From the NCBI GenBank assembly GCA_949592205.1, contig CATIUR010000005.1, forward strand, positions 92,443,277 to 92,507,276: a stretch of DNA of 64,000 bases, read 5' to 3'. Positions 34,914-47,674 of this stretch are shown piece after piece. Every line of letters starts with the position of its first letter. The first letter of the stretch is position 1. Under the pieces are notes generated by a model. The model saw only the letters and a program-made list of their open reading frames with translations. It was not told the origin of the DNA and did not search any database. The DNA is from Helichrysum umbraculigerum. Its lineage: Eukaryota; Streptophyta; Magnoliopsida; Asterales; Asteraceae. The translations under genes and the position numbers were made by a program.

Positions 34914-35169
34914 CTCCCTCCGTCCCATTACAAGTGTCTACTATTGACTTTTGAAAGTCTTTCTTTTACAACTTTGACCTTAAATATTTTTATTTGTGTT
35001 ATATAATATTTGATGCAAAATATATGAATGAATTGAGTTTTAAATGCATTTTCATTGATATAATTTTCATCATGTAATATATAACACAAACAATAAAATT
35101 TAAGGTCAAATTTGAAAAAGAAAGACTTCAAAAAGTCAATAGTGGACACTTGTAATGGGACGGAGGTAG
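34914..35169. mobile_element. Stowaway (Tc1/Mariner) MITE
   Basis: The left end CTCCCTCCGTCCCATTACAA and right end TTGTAATGGGACGGAGGTAG form an inverted repeat that extends inward (GTGTC.ACTATTGACTTT and complement). TA lies on both sides (34912-34913, 35170-35171). 256 bp, near-palindromic along its length. Confidence 0.93.
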
Positions 35170-35253
35170 TATATGCTTTAAATAAGCAAATACGCTTACC
35201 AAATAAGCCCCAAACACATTCTTAATAATTTTTTTCCCATCATTCTTTTAGAG

Positions 35254-35740
35254 AAAATTACATAAATCATTTTTAAGGTTTGCTCCAAAATTAATCGCAG
35301 TCATTTATTTAATTTAATTATACCGATCATCATTTTTTTTAAAACTTATTACGTCAATAGTGCTTTACTCTCACGATTATTTACTATTCATTAAAAAGGA
35401 CTAAGTGTATAAAATTTTTTATTCTTTTAAAGTTTTTGAGTAAAATATAAATTGTAAAAGCTAACATATGTATAATACATTATTAGGTGCACATAACATT
35501 AATTTCATTTCCATCATTTTATTCATTATCAAGTTTGGTCATATTCTCCTCTACAACATATAATTTTAAAAAGAATAAAAAACTAAACACATGGTCATTT
35601 TTAATGGAGTGTAAAAAATCGTTAGTCAAAAGGATTATTGACGTAACAAGTTAAAAAAAAAAAAACAATCAATGTAATTAAATTACTCAAAGGATTGCAC
35701 GTGAAATTTGAACCAAAATACTTTATTTATGTAATTTTTT
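35254..35740. mobile_element. Long-TIR MITE, possibly Mutator-like
   Basis: Ends AAAATTACATAAAT and its complement, with the arms matching imperfectly for about 150 bp (for example TTACGTCAATA on the left and its complement on the right). No clear duplication found. AT-rich and non-coding. Confidence 0.5.
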
Positions 35741-35786
35741 ATTTTTTAAATTAAAATGAACAACCATTTAATCATAATTTATGCAC

Positions 35787-36038
35787 GTCAGGGGCTTGGG
35801 GGTCAATGATAGGAGACCTGGGAAACCTAGGTTCGATCCTTGAGGCCAGCGGGTTTTACTATTAATTCGTTGTCTTGCCTTCGGGCCGACGGATTAGTGG
35901 GTTTTTCCCGGATTTGGAGTAACTTGGGGCGCTTAAGGGCTCCGTACGGCTGGATTGGGCCAGTATATGAAGACTTAGCCATTGGGTCTCCCCGTACGAA
36001 GTACCTAGGCGATTTCTGTTAGCGTTTAAAAAAAAAAA
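35787..36038 (+). mobile_element. tRNA-derived SINE
   Basis: A box-B promoter motif GGTTCGATCCT (about 35830) lies near the start, preceded by a G-rich box-A-like segment, and the element ends in a run of about 12 A. The 6-bp ATGCAC flanks both sides (35781-35786, 36039-36044). About 250 bp, consistent with a SINE moved by LINE enzymes. The short open frames on each strand are not genes. Confidence 0.75.
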
Positions 36039-36300
36039 ATGCACCTAATAAAAACATTACAACCAGAAAACCTACAAGGCTACAACGAACGTCTTGATAT
36101 TATCAACATTTTAAAATTCAAATTTCATGTGTGGGGGCCCTCGGAAATCAATGGCTACGATTTAACCAAAACAAATATACAGTCACAAACAAACAACTTG
36201 GACCGAAAAATCAACGGTTATGATTTAACCAAATCAAATACAATAACATTCACATGGTAACACTGGATAAAATCTCCCTCCAACAGATAGATACAAAAAG

Positions 36301-36330
36301 ATATATATCTATATAATATTTGCAAAAGGA
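36301..36330 (+). promoter_or_regulatory. Core promoter region of the 14-3-3 gene
   Basis: A TATA-like run (ATCTATATAATATTT) lies about 85-100 bp before the start codon, followed by a pyrimidine-rich leader (TTCTCCCTCAAAACCTTCTC) typical of plant 5' UTRs. Confidence 0.5.
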
Positions 36331-36401
36331 CATGGTATCTTTTATTCTCTACTCACTTTCTCAATTATTTTCTCCCTCAAAACCTTCTCCGACCACCGTC
36401 A

Positions 36402-39400
36402 ATGGCGTCGCCGGCCGATTTACCGGAAAATCTGTCAAGAGAACAGTATGTCTACATGGCGAAACTTGCAGAACAAGCCGAACGGTACGAAGAGATGGTG
36501 AAATTCATGGAGAAACTCGTAATCGGACTAACGCCGGTGTCGGAACTCACCGTCGAAGAGCGTAACCTACTCTCTGTCGCGTACAAAAACGTCATCGGAT
36601 CTCTACGAGCGGCGTGGCGAATCGTATCTTCGATTGAACAGAAAGAGGAATCGAGGAAGAATGATGATCATGTAGTGCTAGTGAAGGATTACAGATCTAA
36701 AGTTGAGGATGAACTTACGGAAGTTTGTGGTGGAATATTGAAGATTTTGGAAGCGAATCTGGTACCGTCGGCTTCTAGTGCTGAATCGAAGGTGTTTTAT
36801 TTGAAAATGAAGGGAGATTATCATAGGTATTTGGCGGAATTTAAAATTGGTGATGAAAGGAAGGAATCTGCTGAACAGACTATGAATTCGTACAAAGCTG
36901 CTCAGGTAATTTATTTAGTTAATTCAATTAAATTTTTTTGATAATTAGGTCAAAATTTGATATAATTTTATATTAGTGACACTGATTATGTTTATCTATA
37001 TAAGCTGATATATGTATCGGTTTGAGTAGCTTCGAATTAGGGCTGAAAATGAGATGAGCTACGGCTCGACAACTTTAGGCTAATCTCTGAGATCGATCGA
37101 CTCAAGCTTGTATCGGAAAATTTGGATATTTAAATCAACAATAATTTTTTTATTTGCAAACTTATTATAAGTACGGAAAATAATTGGTAATTTTTAGATA
37201 TGCTTAGAAGCAAGGTGATAGCGACACATGGAATAATTCAAGGTAAAACCGATGAAAGAAAAATGGTCTAATACGTGTGTGTGTCGACTGATGAGAGGAT
37301 TAGGTATACTTTTAGGAAGTTTTATCACTTTATGCATATGTGTTGTTAGTTTGTACATATATTCAATTCAATAAAAAGCACCTTTGTAATAGTATCTGAG
37401 TACTAAAAGTTGGCCATAAGTAAAAAAAACTCTTAAATATGTGGTCTAACAATATTACTGTTTGCAAATTTCAATGTGTTTTTATATATTTATTCACCTA
37501 CATATTACTTCAGGCTTTAAACATTCAGTAAGAGCTTGAGTCGACCTCTTAGAAGCATGAGATTGGGTTATTATATATTTCAAGCTCGTTTTTTATGCCC
37601 AAATTCGAGGTCAATAAAGCACAGCTCGAGCTTGGGTTGAAAACTATACTCGTTTGCAGCGCTTTTCTAATATATAGGTTCATGACTGGAGTTTGTATCA
37701 GAGTGTATGTATATTTCACAGGAATTAATGGAACGGTAGAATATCCCCAAATATTTTTGAATATGTATATATAAAGATATAATAGCCTTCCTATTTCCCA
37801 ATTCTTGGTGTCAAAAATCCTTGCTCTGCTCCCATGTAGATAGCTTGTGCTGGAAATTTTTTGTTGTGATTATAATGATGGTGTTTTGGTTATCTTTAAA
37901 TCTAGGAAAAGTTGTTTAAGTTCTTTTTGCTAATGCATAAACCGTACATAAATGGAATTCTCATGTTATACCACTATAAATGTATTGTAAGGTAATTTTT
38001 TTGGTGGAATTGTATTTAATTAATTTGGATTTACGTATATATTGAAGGATATAGCTGAGGCGGATCTGGCTCCAACTCATCCGATTAGATTGGGGCTGGC
38101 ACTTAATTTCTCGGTGTTCTACTACGAGATTCTCAATTCGTCTGACAAGGCTTGTAGCATGGCGAAACAGGTTGGACATCATGACTTTTATAATCTCTTG
38201 CCTTTCTCTTTCGTCTTTGTATATTTCTCTTATATCGTAGGTTTTGCTAATCACTTATGTTACACCAGTTGTGATTTCAACATTTAATATTACTATATTT
38301 CCGTACTTGGTAGGGCTAAATGTGGTCAAACATGGTTTTTTTAATTGATTAATGAGGTAGTTCCGTAGTTAGGCATTGACTTTGTATATTATGTACTTAT
38401 AGTTATAAACACTTGATCTTTGGGGCCTATAAAAGGCAACTGTATTTTAAAAATGATGAATTAGTCACTTCGAGGTCTACATGTTCTTAACCTTGTTTGG
38501 AACTTTTAGGCAGCTCATATGTTTGACGTCTTTGCCATGTTTACACAATTATTTATTTAGGTCCACAAAGCAGATTAAGTGGGTTGTTTCACATGTTCCA
38601 AAATGAAAGCCTTTAATTATAAATTCATAAGAAATCCTTTCCCAACTAAATGGACTTTCATCAATTTAAAAAGGTGTGTTAGTTTAGTATGAATTTAATA
38701 CACTAAATAATAATATCCACACACAGATCCATGTTTATGCAATTATGCATAGACATATGAGTATCTTATACATATTTGTTTGTGTCTACATGTATATGTA
38801 CATAAAATATGAAGATACATTATTCTTTTTGTTTGACTTTAGCTTGTATAATATGAAGATAAATTATAGATAATATAAATGCCGGCTCCTTGTTTGTTAG
38901 AATTTATGCCAGCTACTGGATTTTGTGTTTGTCTATGTTAAAAAAAATCCCAAACAGAAAAATATTGCTAATGTATACCCACGATATACAGTAAAACCAA
39001 TAGGACTTGTCTTTAATATTTTGTTTTTATATATACAAGTTAAACAAGCAAAATATCAGATAGTTAAATTTTGTCATCAATCATTAGCTTTGGCTTACTA
39101 TATCAATAATGAAGGGAAAGTATCATAAGTGTGTTTAATAATTAAGGTACCATATGTATGTAACATTCATGTATATATTGTTAACCTTCTTTTCTTTGTT
39201 GGAATTAAACTTGCTGGAGCTTGTGCCATAAGTCCATAACTATATCGATGTGGTTTTTGCCTGTGAGTAGGCATTTGAGGATGCGATTGCTGAACTGGAC
39301 ACATTAGGTGAAGACTCCTACAAGGATAGCACTCTGATTATGCAACTACTGAGGGACAATCTCACTCTCTGGACCTCAGATGCACAGGTCAACCTCTGAA

Positions 39401-39591
39401 TTCTGATTCACTGTTTTAGCATATTTACATTTTTTCTGACTATTAAATTATTGCAACGATTAAGGAAGATCCCACTTTAGTCCAAAGGAGTTTATTAGGA
39501 GAAATTAGGCTCTACATATATTACAGTATTTTTTCTATGTTAACACTTTGATTTTCCGGGGTGAGTGCAGGACCAGCTTGAGGAGCCATAG
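36402..39591 (+). CDS. 14-3-3 protein, lambda/kappa (GRF6/GRF8) type, four exons
   Basis: Exons 36402-36905, 38048-38170, 39271-39387 and 39571-39591 join in frame with GT-AG introns of 1142, 1100 and 183 bp to give 254 residues, the normal 14-3-3 length. Signatures present: YVYMAKLAEQAERYEEMV at the dimer interface, RNLLSVAYKNVIG (family signature 1), the phosphopeptide-groove residues in RAAWRIVSSIEQKEE and SKVFYLKMKGDYHRY, and YKDSTLIMQLLRDNLTLW (signature 2). The tail is short: SDAQDQLEEP. Introns fall at AAQ|D, AKQ|A and AQ|D, the pattern of non-epsilon plant isoforms. The N-terminus and leucine/glutamate motifs resemble lambda/kappa isoforms. It binds phosphoserine/threonine motifs as a dimer in cytosol and nucleus, modulating enzymes, H+-ATPase and signalling proteins. 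It is the only intact host gene here. The lysine-rich groove and both signatures are undamaged. Confidence 0.95.
37038..37664. mobile_element. hAT-like MITE in 14-3-3 intron 1
   Basis: The left end TAGGGCTGAAAATGAG and the right end CTCGTTTGCAGCGCT match a common plant hAT MITE terminus as an imperfect inverted repeat, with GCTCGA-type words inside both arms. Flanks TTCGAAT and TTCTAAT could be a degraded duplication. It accounts for over half of intron 1. Confidence 0.5.
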
Positions 39592-40655
39592 ATGTATAAA
39601 ATGGCGAAGAAGCAAAAGGAAGCATTATGGTAGTGTCTACTGGGAGGGAGGTGGGCGTGGAATGTCATCTGTTTCTTTTGAACAACGTATCATGTGTTTC
39701 GTATTTTTAAGAACACAATTTGCATTTTATAAATTTCTCCGTCGTTTCCCAAGCATTCTCTTCATTATATATTTTGTTCACAACGGTGAAATATGATTTG
39801 GGAAAATGATAAATCCTCGTACCTTTTTCATCATCTCGTCCTTTAACTAGGTGTAAGATGATTTGTGTCCTAATATTTTGTTTCTTTTTATCACATCTTT
39901 GCTAGTTCTACTGATATTCCGATGGTATTACACTATTTTCATCTCTTTTTTAGAGGAGAATTTGTGGTTGAAATGACGATCCTGTTGGGACAGACGAGTG
40001 GTCTCGGTTGGTCGACCTACGAGTCCTAGATTGGGATGGCCTGTCTCCATATGTTCTTCTCTTATATACAATTATTATTATTATTATACATAGTCATGTA
40101 ACAAATTTATTGTGCAAAAAGATGAAATTCCACAAAACACCTTCGTAAACCAAATTACATCATCATTTCAATATGTAAAATCTGTCACTATAACCTGTGT
40201 ATTGAACTATTTAAGTATCAAAAGTACACTTCGGATCCACTTTAAGAGTTTATATCGAGTGGGTGCAAGTTTGCACTCGATTTACACGCACAGAAGTTAG
40301 CATGCATATTTGCTCTCGACTTCATCACCACATAAAACTTTGAACCTTGCCATGTAATGCATTAGAGATGCTCTTGAACCAAAGCATTACAACTTAAAAG
40401 TTGTATACATATACACCATATATAAACACAAAAACACAAAAGCTTGCATTCGACTATGCTTAAATATATCGTAATATTTATAGTATTATGTTGAGACAAT
40501 GTGACATAACAAAAATTCAAGCAAAAGAAAGTGGGAAAGAGAATCGAGAAAAGAACCTGTGGGCTGAAGTGTGTAGTGAAAAAATTCAAGCAAAACATGG
40601 GCCATCTTTAATGCACCAATCATACACATGAGAATGGTAGTGATAAAATTTGTTC
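39592..40655. other. 14-3-3 3' UTR and downstream intergenic DNA
   Basis: The first few hundred bases after the stop probably form the 3' UTR; no canonical AATAAA was seen close by, only weaker variants such as AATATGAT/GATAAAT. The rest is non-coding with no recognised feature. Confidence 0.4.
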
Positions 40656-40658
40656 TAA

Positions 40659-41010
40659 GACCGCTCACTATAGTACTTCGGTTTGAACGTCAGTTAGCAA
40701 CTCATGGAGTAAAAGAAACTGACGCCATAGGCACCAAAACATCAGTTGAGCGTCGGTTTTGGATCCGTCGCTTTGGCCACGAGCTTCGGCTCTTTTGTGT
40801 GGGACCAGCAGCTTTTTTTCTTTTTTCTTTTTAATTTGTTTAGTGTATAATAATAAAGGTATATTGGTAAATGTGAGCTCATAAAAAAGAGAAGTGATGT
40901 TCACTGTAGGCACTGAAGCGTCAGTTTGTATCAGTTTTGAAAAAAGCTGAACGTGACGCTGATGTGGCACAAACTGATGTGTCAGTTTGTGTCAACCATA
41001 GTGAGCGGTC
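40659..41010. mobile_element. Tourist (PIF/Harbinger) MITE
   Basis: Perfect 13-bp terminal inverted repeats (GACCGCTCACTAT at left, ATAGTGAGCGGTC at right) are flanked by TAA on both sides (40656-40658, 41011-41013), the PIF/Harbinger 3-bp target. 352 bp, non-coding; several CAGTTTGTGTC-like subrepeats are inside. Confidence 0.88.
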
Positions 41011-41242
41011 TAAGTGACCACTTACTGATATCGATAAACTGAACTTTTAGCTCAATGTCACATCAACAAATTTTAAAAAAAGACTGAACAAAAATTGAGC
41101 ACCGGCCATAAAGACCGAAGAACTGAACTTTTATGGATCTCACATTTACTGATAATAATATTTTTTTTATTATACACCAAAAATAAAATTATAAAAAAAC
41201 TGGTCCCACACACCCCTCCGTCTCTCCCATCTTTAGAAAGAC

Positions 41243-41604
41243 ATAGGGCCTGTTTATTTTTCACTTAATGGTCTGTTTTCAGACACTTCTTAATTCAGAC
41301 AGATAAATTGTTGTTTCTTTTTCACTTAATCTGAAAGGAATGTCTGTTTCTGAAATAGGAGGAAAAATGAAGCCTTACCAAAAAGAGGCTCTTAATGATA
41401 AATATACATTTTTTTCAATATTTTTCTCCGATAGAATTTGAACACGTCATTTTTTATTCAAACTTTATATCATTTAAGTTCATCATTTTGGTCAAAACAA
41501 AAATTACATTTACATAAACAGCACTTGTTATAAACAGACATATTTATCCAGACAGACATCACATGTAAACAGCACTTAATAAGAAAAAAAGTAAACAGCC
41601 TCAT
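41243..41604. mobile_element. Probable hAT-like MITE
   Basis: The left end GGGCCTGTTTATTTTTCA and right end TTTTTTTCTTATTAAGTG to AGGCTGTTTAC (minus strand) are imperfect inverted repeats, with CACTTAAT and CAGACAGA words in both arms. No convincing duplication. Confidence 0.45.
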
Positions 41605-41689
41605 AGTCTATCTAAGACTAAGAAAGACTAGATGGTGCCTATGGAGTCTTTCTAAGACTCGCCAAAGACACTCCAATGATGTAATACTA

Positions 41690-41914
41690 AAGTAACATCC
41701 CATACCGTCTTCCGTAGGTTAGGGCCCAATACCGTGTAGAACAGTGTATGGGGGAGGTATCGATGTAGACAGCCTTACCCCGGGTAGAGAGGCTGGTTAG
41801 AGTTCTACCTAAGGTAGAAAGGACCTCCGGCCTTTTGCAGGGGATGAGATTCGAACCCCTGACTTCTTGTTCAGAGGCAAGGGACTCAGCCACTAATCCA
41901 ACCCTGCTGCTTTT
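41690..41914 (-). mobile_element. Au-like SINE with 18-bp target-site duplication
   Basis: A perfect 18-bp direct repeat TCCAATGATGTAATACTA flanks it (41672-41689, 41915-41932). On the minus strand it starts with a tRNA-like head: box A TGGATTAGTGGCTGAG and box B GGGGTTCGAATCTC. The body holds GGCCGGAGGTCC, CTCTCTACCCGGGGTAAGGC and GTCTACATCGATACCTCCCC, characteristic of the plant Au SINE family. The minus-strand open frame across it is a chance reading. Confidence 0.92.
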
Positions 41915-42475
41915 TCCAATGATGTAATACTATTGAGCTAAAAGTTGTAACACTATTGTACAGAGTGGTCTAATCAAGACAAATATAGTACGTATATAAA
42001 TTTGTAATACTATTAAATAAGTCATTTCATATCAAATTTGGCGTACCATTATTCACCGTATCAAATTACGAGACACTTATTTATAAATATACTAGAAAAT
42101 TTAAAATGAGTTTATGGTTGCAAAATGTATGGAATTTTAAGCATTTTACAACCAATATCCATAAATATATATTTTTATGTTTTTGACTACTTTTTTTTAC
42201 ATAAAAAGGTGATTATTTTTCTTTACAAATGTTATACATACGATAAACGTTTTTAGAACTTATATACATATAATCGGAATTTTCAAAGTTTACCCGGACA
42301 GTAATAAAACGTATGATGTTTATGATAATAAACCTTGTATGATTAACTACTCCATTAGAATTAGAAATATTATCATATGAAAACAAGGTATTTAAGATAT
42401 TCAAGTTTGTATCAAATTGAATAAAGTTTAATTTATTTAATATCTGCTTTTAGTTTCTTTGGTAGTCTAGTATAA

Positions 42476-44464
42476 GGGCATCTCCAATGTGTGCACTATA
42501 ACATCAAATTTGGTCTTTTGGTGTGGAAATTCATCTCCAACCAACTCATCAAATTTGGTGCAAATTATAGTGTACATTAATTTTCTTATGATTTTGTATC
42601 AAATTTGGTGCAACGCTAAACTTTGCACCAAATATATAATGTTTTATTTTAGTCCATATGTTTGAAATATTGTTATTATTTAAGTAAAAAACTTGAAAAA
42701 CCTTATTTATTTGTATGATTATTTTTAGTACCTTATACTTTAGATTACATAATATGTTCATTGAAACAACAAAATATTAAATATTAAATATTACGATGAT
42801 TCAACATTGATTTATGCAAAGAACTTATGTAATTGAAACTTTACGAAAGTAAATAAATAAAATTTACATTTAATTTAGTAGTTTGGAAGGTTAATTAATC
42901 ATAAAAACAAGACATAATTGCGTGGGGCGTCCCTGTGGTTTACCCGAAATAACACTCCACGTCCCTGTGGTTTTTTTATGACGTGGAGCATCCCTAAAGT
43001 TGCAAAAAGTTGCGTGGAACGTCCTTCTGTCTAATGATAGTTAGTTTATTCCGTTAAAGGACCTTGAATGTAATAATTTTAATGACATAGGTTATTCATG
43101 TAATTTTTATTTTTTAATCACAATAATTATTTAATTTCTTTTTTGTTGAATTTAAGCAAGTTGTTTTTAATAAACCTTTCTAGTTAATTTAATTATTTTA
43201 ATTTTTTCTAATATTTATTTTTTGTGACAATTGAGATGATCAACTTGTTTATTCTAGTTTCGATTTCATATATCTTGTGTCCGTTTTCACTTTTTAGTAT
43301 CGTTTTTTGTTTTAACGAAAACAAATACTCAAACACTCATAGCAGGACTAAATAAATATTAAACAAAAAATAAACAAGTTTATCATTTTGAGATGGAAGT
43401 TTATTAATTTTAATAATTATATTCGTTTAAATTAGTTAAATTATATATTCGAAAGACTGGACATGTAAAAATGATATCTTTTCATTATTTCAACCTAAAC
43501 AATTTTTTACATTCGAATTGTGGAATATGGGTGCCTCGTGTTGTTTTGCATTTAATTAATTATATTCATATAAATATAAAAGTTTCATTTTGAAAGTGGA
43601 CGTTTATCATATATATCGCTAGGACGTTTATTAAAATCCAGATAGAAGTTTGGTTTTCATCCTAGCCATATATATGATAAACGTCAACTTTCAAAATGAA
43701 ACTTTTATATTTATATGAATATAATTAATTAAATGCAAAATAACACGAGGCACCCATATCCCACACTTCGAACGTAAAATTAATAAACGTCCACTTTCAA
43801 AATGATAAACTTGTTTATTTTTTTAATATTTATTTAGTCTTGCTATAAGTGTTTGAGTATTTGTTTTTGTTAAGACAAAAAACGATACTAAAAAGTGAAA
43901 ACGGACACAAGATATATGAAATCGAAACTAGAATAAACAAGTTGATCATCTCAATTGTCACAAAAAATAAATATTTAAAAAAAATTAAAATAGTTAAATT
44001 AACTAGAAAAGTTTATTAAAAACAACTTGCTTAAATTCACCAAAAAAGAAATTAAATAATTATTGTGATTATAAAATAAAAATTACATGAATAACCTATG
44101 CCATCAAAATTATTACATTCAAGGTCCTTTAACGGAATAAACTAACTATCGTTAGACAGAAGGACGTTCCACGCAACTTTTTGCAACTTTAGGGATGCTC
44201 CACGTAAAAAAAAAACCACAGGGACGTGGAGTGTTATTTCGGGTAAACCACAGGGACGTCCCACACAATTATGTCAATGAATTGAAGTGAAGTATAATGT
44301 AAAAATAGTTTAAGGGGCAATATGTAAATGTTGAAAGTGGTTTTAATGCAGAAATTTAGTGCATACAATGAAGATGAAACACATTTAGTGTAAACATATC
44401 CATGAAGGATTCCTTTATTACACCAAATTTAGTGTAATGTTTAGTGCATACGTTGGAGTTTCCC
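42476..44464. mobile_element. PIF/Harbinger-type MITE interrupted by a foldback element
   Basis: The left end GGGCATCTCCAATG and right end CGTTGGAGTTTCCC are inverted repeats flanked by TAA (42473-42475, 44465-44467). Words such as CAAATTTGGTG and its complement recur in both arms. Without the 1365-bp foldback insertion at 42911-44275 the element would be about 0.62 kb. Confidence 0.65.
42911..44275. mobile_element. Foldback element, 1.36-kb near-perfect inverted repeat
   Basis: Almost the whole element is two arms: 42911 to about 43620 and about 43665 to 44275. They start GACATAATTGCGTGGG and end as its complement. Each outer arm carries CCCTGTGGTTTACCCG and ACGTGGAGCATCCCTAAAG. The left arm has an extra roughly 100 bp (about 43395-43510). 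The spacer is only about 40-60 bp. No coding region. It may be a Mutator-type foldback. No duplication could be seen at its borders. Confidence 0.85.
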
Positions 44465-44467
44465 TAA

Positions 44468-44597
44468 AGGATGAGCACGTAACCAATTGGTACGGTTTTT
44501 CAATGGCCCAAGATTGAGTATCGTATACTGGATCGTGTAAGCCGTACTCGTATGCTACCGAATATGGTTCGGGAATTGGGTACGGGTGCTCATCCCT
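44468..44597. mobile_element. Short hAT-like MITE
   Basis: AGGATGAGCACGTA at left and TACGGGTGCTCATCCCT at right are inverted repeats typical of a plant hAT MITE; about 130 bp. It abuts the end of the previous element. No duplication is clear. Confidence 0.6.
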
Positions 44598-44824
44598 AAT
44601 CTAGTTAACTAGTAATAATTTAATATATTGAATTATTAGCTAATTGAAAAGGAAAAGTGCATGTAAAAGTAAAGATTAAAGTTAGTTGATCGAAAAATTG
44701 GTGTCAAATTTAACGTATATTTTGAAAATGAAAAATATCGTATACATAAACATATCCTTTAAATATCTACTCCGTATTTTTACATCCAAATTGTGTAACA
44801 ATACACAATTTTTGATATCTATAA

Positions 44825-45178
44825 GAGTAAATTGCATGAATGGTCCATATGGTTTATATACATTATTACCGTTAGTTCTTATACTTTGATTGTTGGTCCA
44901 TATGATTTACACATATTATTAATGTTAGTTTATATACTTTGATTGTTAAATTGACAGTATAAAAACTCGAAAGTTGTTATACGCTTAGTCCCTACCCTAC
45001 CTAAAATGACTAAAATACACTCATCTCAACGAGCAAAATAAATAGTATCACCAAGGGGGTATTTTAGTCATCTTAGATAAAGGGGACTAAGCATGCAATA
45101 ACTTTTGAGTTTTTAGACTATCCATAACTAACGATGAAAATGTGTGTAAGCTACGTACACTATTCATGCAATTTACTC
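44825..45178. mobile_element. Long-TIR MITE, Mutator-like
   Basis: GAGTAAATTGCATGAAT at left pairs with ATTCATGCAATTTACTC at right (17 bp perfect), and pairing continues imperfectly inward. Nine-base flanks TATCTATAA and GATATATAA match at seven positions, a plausible aged duplication. Non-coding, 354 bp. Confidence 0.75.
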
Positions 45179-47658
45179 GATATATAATGTGTGTATAATT
45201 TGTGGTTTTGTAATCATTAATTCATTATATCCTATATCAAAAATATTATAATAGAATATTTTGGGCTCTTTTGAGCCTAAGACAATTATAAGTTGGGCTT
45301 TTTTGGCGTTAGAAGTTGGACTCGTGATGGTTAATAAGACATAAACGTATGTACAACTGTACAAGTCCATTTGCTTTTAAGTGAAAACTTTTTACAATTA
45401 TATGAACTGCTTATACAATATGATGTATGTATCATGCAGCAATTTTGTTCGATGAATTATACAGCAGTTGTTTGTTGAAAATTTGTTGTGGTTACGCGTT
45501 ACGGTTACTGATCAATTTTTATGGGTTGGTTGCTAAATGCCGAATGAAAACCAATTTAGGTGGTTAATATATGCTCTTCAATTATAATTATACTTGGTAG
45601 TTTACGGTTTACAATGGAAGTTTATGTTTCTTAGGAAAGTTGAGTTCATAACTATAACTCAAGGGAGGTGATAAATAAACCAAACAAGTTAATTCAAACA
45701 TCTTAATCATGCTATGATATGATATAGTTATACTGTGAGTTGTAACCGTGTAACTATTATATAGTGTATCGTATTAAACACCTTTTTTTGTTGTAGTCTG
45801 TATTCATCAACTCCCATAACCCAAAGGTTGTGGTTAGTGGGCCAGAGAAGATCTCCCCCAGAAAATATCTTTTGTCGACAAAAGCTTTACCCAAAATAAT
45901 TTAGGTATACGGAGTATTTGAAATTGCATTTTTTTCCTGATTTGACAAAATGTACACGTTATGTAAAGATAGCAATGCAATTGCTTAAATATTTTGTATG
46001 TGGCTTTTTACCCTTAACATGTCTGACTCCAGCATTTTTGACTCCATCAACGGATAGCACTTGAACACTCGAATACAACAAGCTTCTTGTTACTATTCAA
46101 AAAGGCAGTGATTTGTACCGATAACACGATAAGACACGTTTAATGGTGTACATAACAAAATGTGATATGCGAATCATCACACATTCCCAACAAAAACAAA
46201 TATAAACGATTACGATATTTTTGAAATTTAGCGCTCCAAAATTTGTACACACTTCAAAAGTTGTACATGCTTGCAACATCAAGATTCAAGAACGAAACAA
46301 CTTTGACATATAATGTAAGCAATATTATAACACTAGCTTAGAGTAAGCTAACTCCATACACAACAAAACACACCTGGCTCGTACAAAAACATAAGATCCA
46401 TCGAATTACTATAACATTCACAACAAAAATGTCACTCATTTATCATCCTAATTTATACCACAAAATATATATATTCATATTTTACAAACACTAACTTCAT
46501 TAAAGATACAACAAATGACTCGAACCCTGCATTACATTTTTCTGTCTTGTCTATCAACTCATGTGAAATGGATAGTTATTAAGTACTTGATCTAAAATGA
46601 TACTATATTAAACAATTTCAATAAATTAAGATTAACCCAACATTCACCCCTATGATAATAGGTCCAATGACTTAGTTTTTTTTAACTAAGTTAAGCATCT
46701 TTGATGTTGAAAGTGCTTATTTGACCATATATTTTAACAACTTGAGCATCTGTGTGTTTACTCAAAAGGGACAAAAGCCCTTAAAAAGGAAGTCTTTATA
46801 TGGCTTTTCTTCCCTCACCAAACCCTTTGTTGTGGTCCCATACCTTTCATGATTCCCAAAGTACATCCAAAACTTAACCACTTGCTTATTGTTAAGTGTT
46901 AACCTAATTAAGAATATGACTTAGGTTAGAGTAAAGACAAGTTGATTAACTTCTCTAAAGTTTGGTTCACATCGAATTCATGATCACGTGTTCTTAATTC
47001 CGAAGTTCATGCTCGTCGAATGAAAGAGTTGCTTACCTAGAAATGGGTCTAACATTATAATGATTGAAAGAGTTGCTTTTCACAAACCTTGTTTATTGCT
47101 AATTGGATTGAAAATGTGGTGTGCTTTGGTTATGGTAGCAAACATAAACTATAAGACAAATGGATTGGCATCTCTATGTGAATTGCTTGACTCTATATCT
47201 AGAATCAAAATAGTACGAGTAATATTTTGCACATAGTTTATAAATGGAAAATAGTTTTAAAACTAAACGTGTACTCATACCTAGAAATGGGTCTAACATT
47301 ATAATGATCTATCATCATAATTGGTACACTTTTTAAAGATTAATGTTAAGTAAACTAAAAACGGGAGGAGATTTCTCTTGCTCAGTTTGCATGGGGAAAG
47401 ATGATTATCTTACTCAGATGTACGCGATTAAACCGGGATTTCCCGTGATCATTTTCGAACCTTTCTCTAGCCCCCTCAAGATGTACATACATTGTATTTC
47501 GAACCTATCTAGTGAGGATATTAGGATGTAAAACACTAGATCATCTTATTGATGGTTTAATGTAAGTAAACTCTGAGAGAAATAATTTATCCAGTGTATT
47601 ACTTACCGAATGGATCAAACTCATTTTAAGTCGATATCTTAGTCCTATATGGCTATAT
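45179..47658. other. Non-coding intergenic sequence
   Basis: No gene or complete element recognised. A 28-bp direct repeat beginning CTAGAAATGGGTCTAACATT occurs at about 47038 and 47280. The short open frame at 47343-47531 has no recognisable domain. Confidence 0.4.
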
Positions 47659-47674
47659 GGTAATTATATAACCA

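Noticed and set aside
41687..41893. 68-residue minus-strand frame
   Set aside because: Entirely within the SINE and its target duplication.
47343..47531. 62-residue frame with CSVCMGKDDY
   Set aside because: No recognisable domain, non-ATG start (TTG), AT-rich intergenic context; chance frame is more likely.
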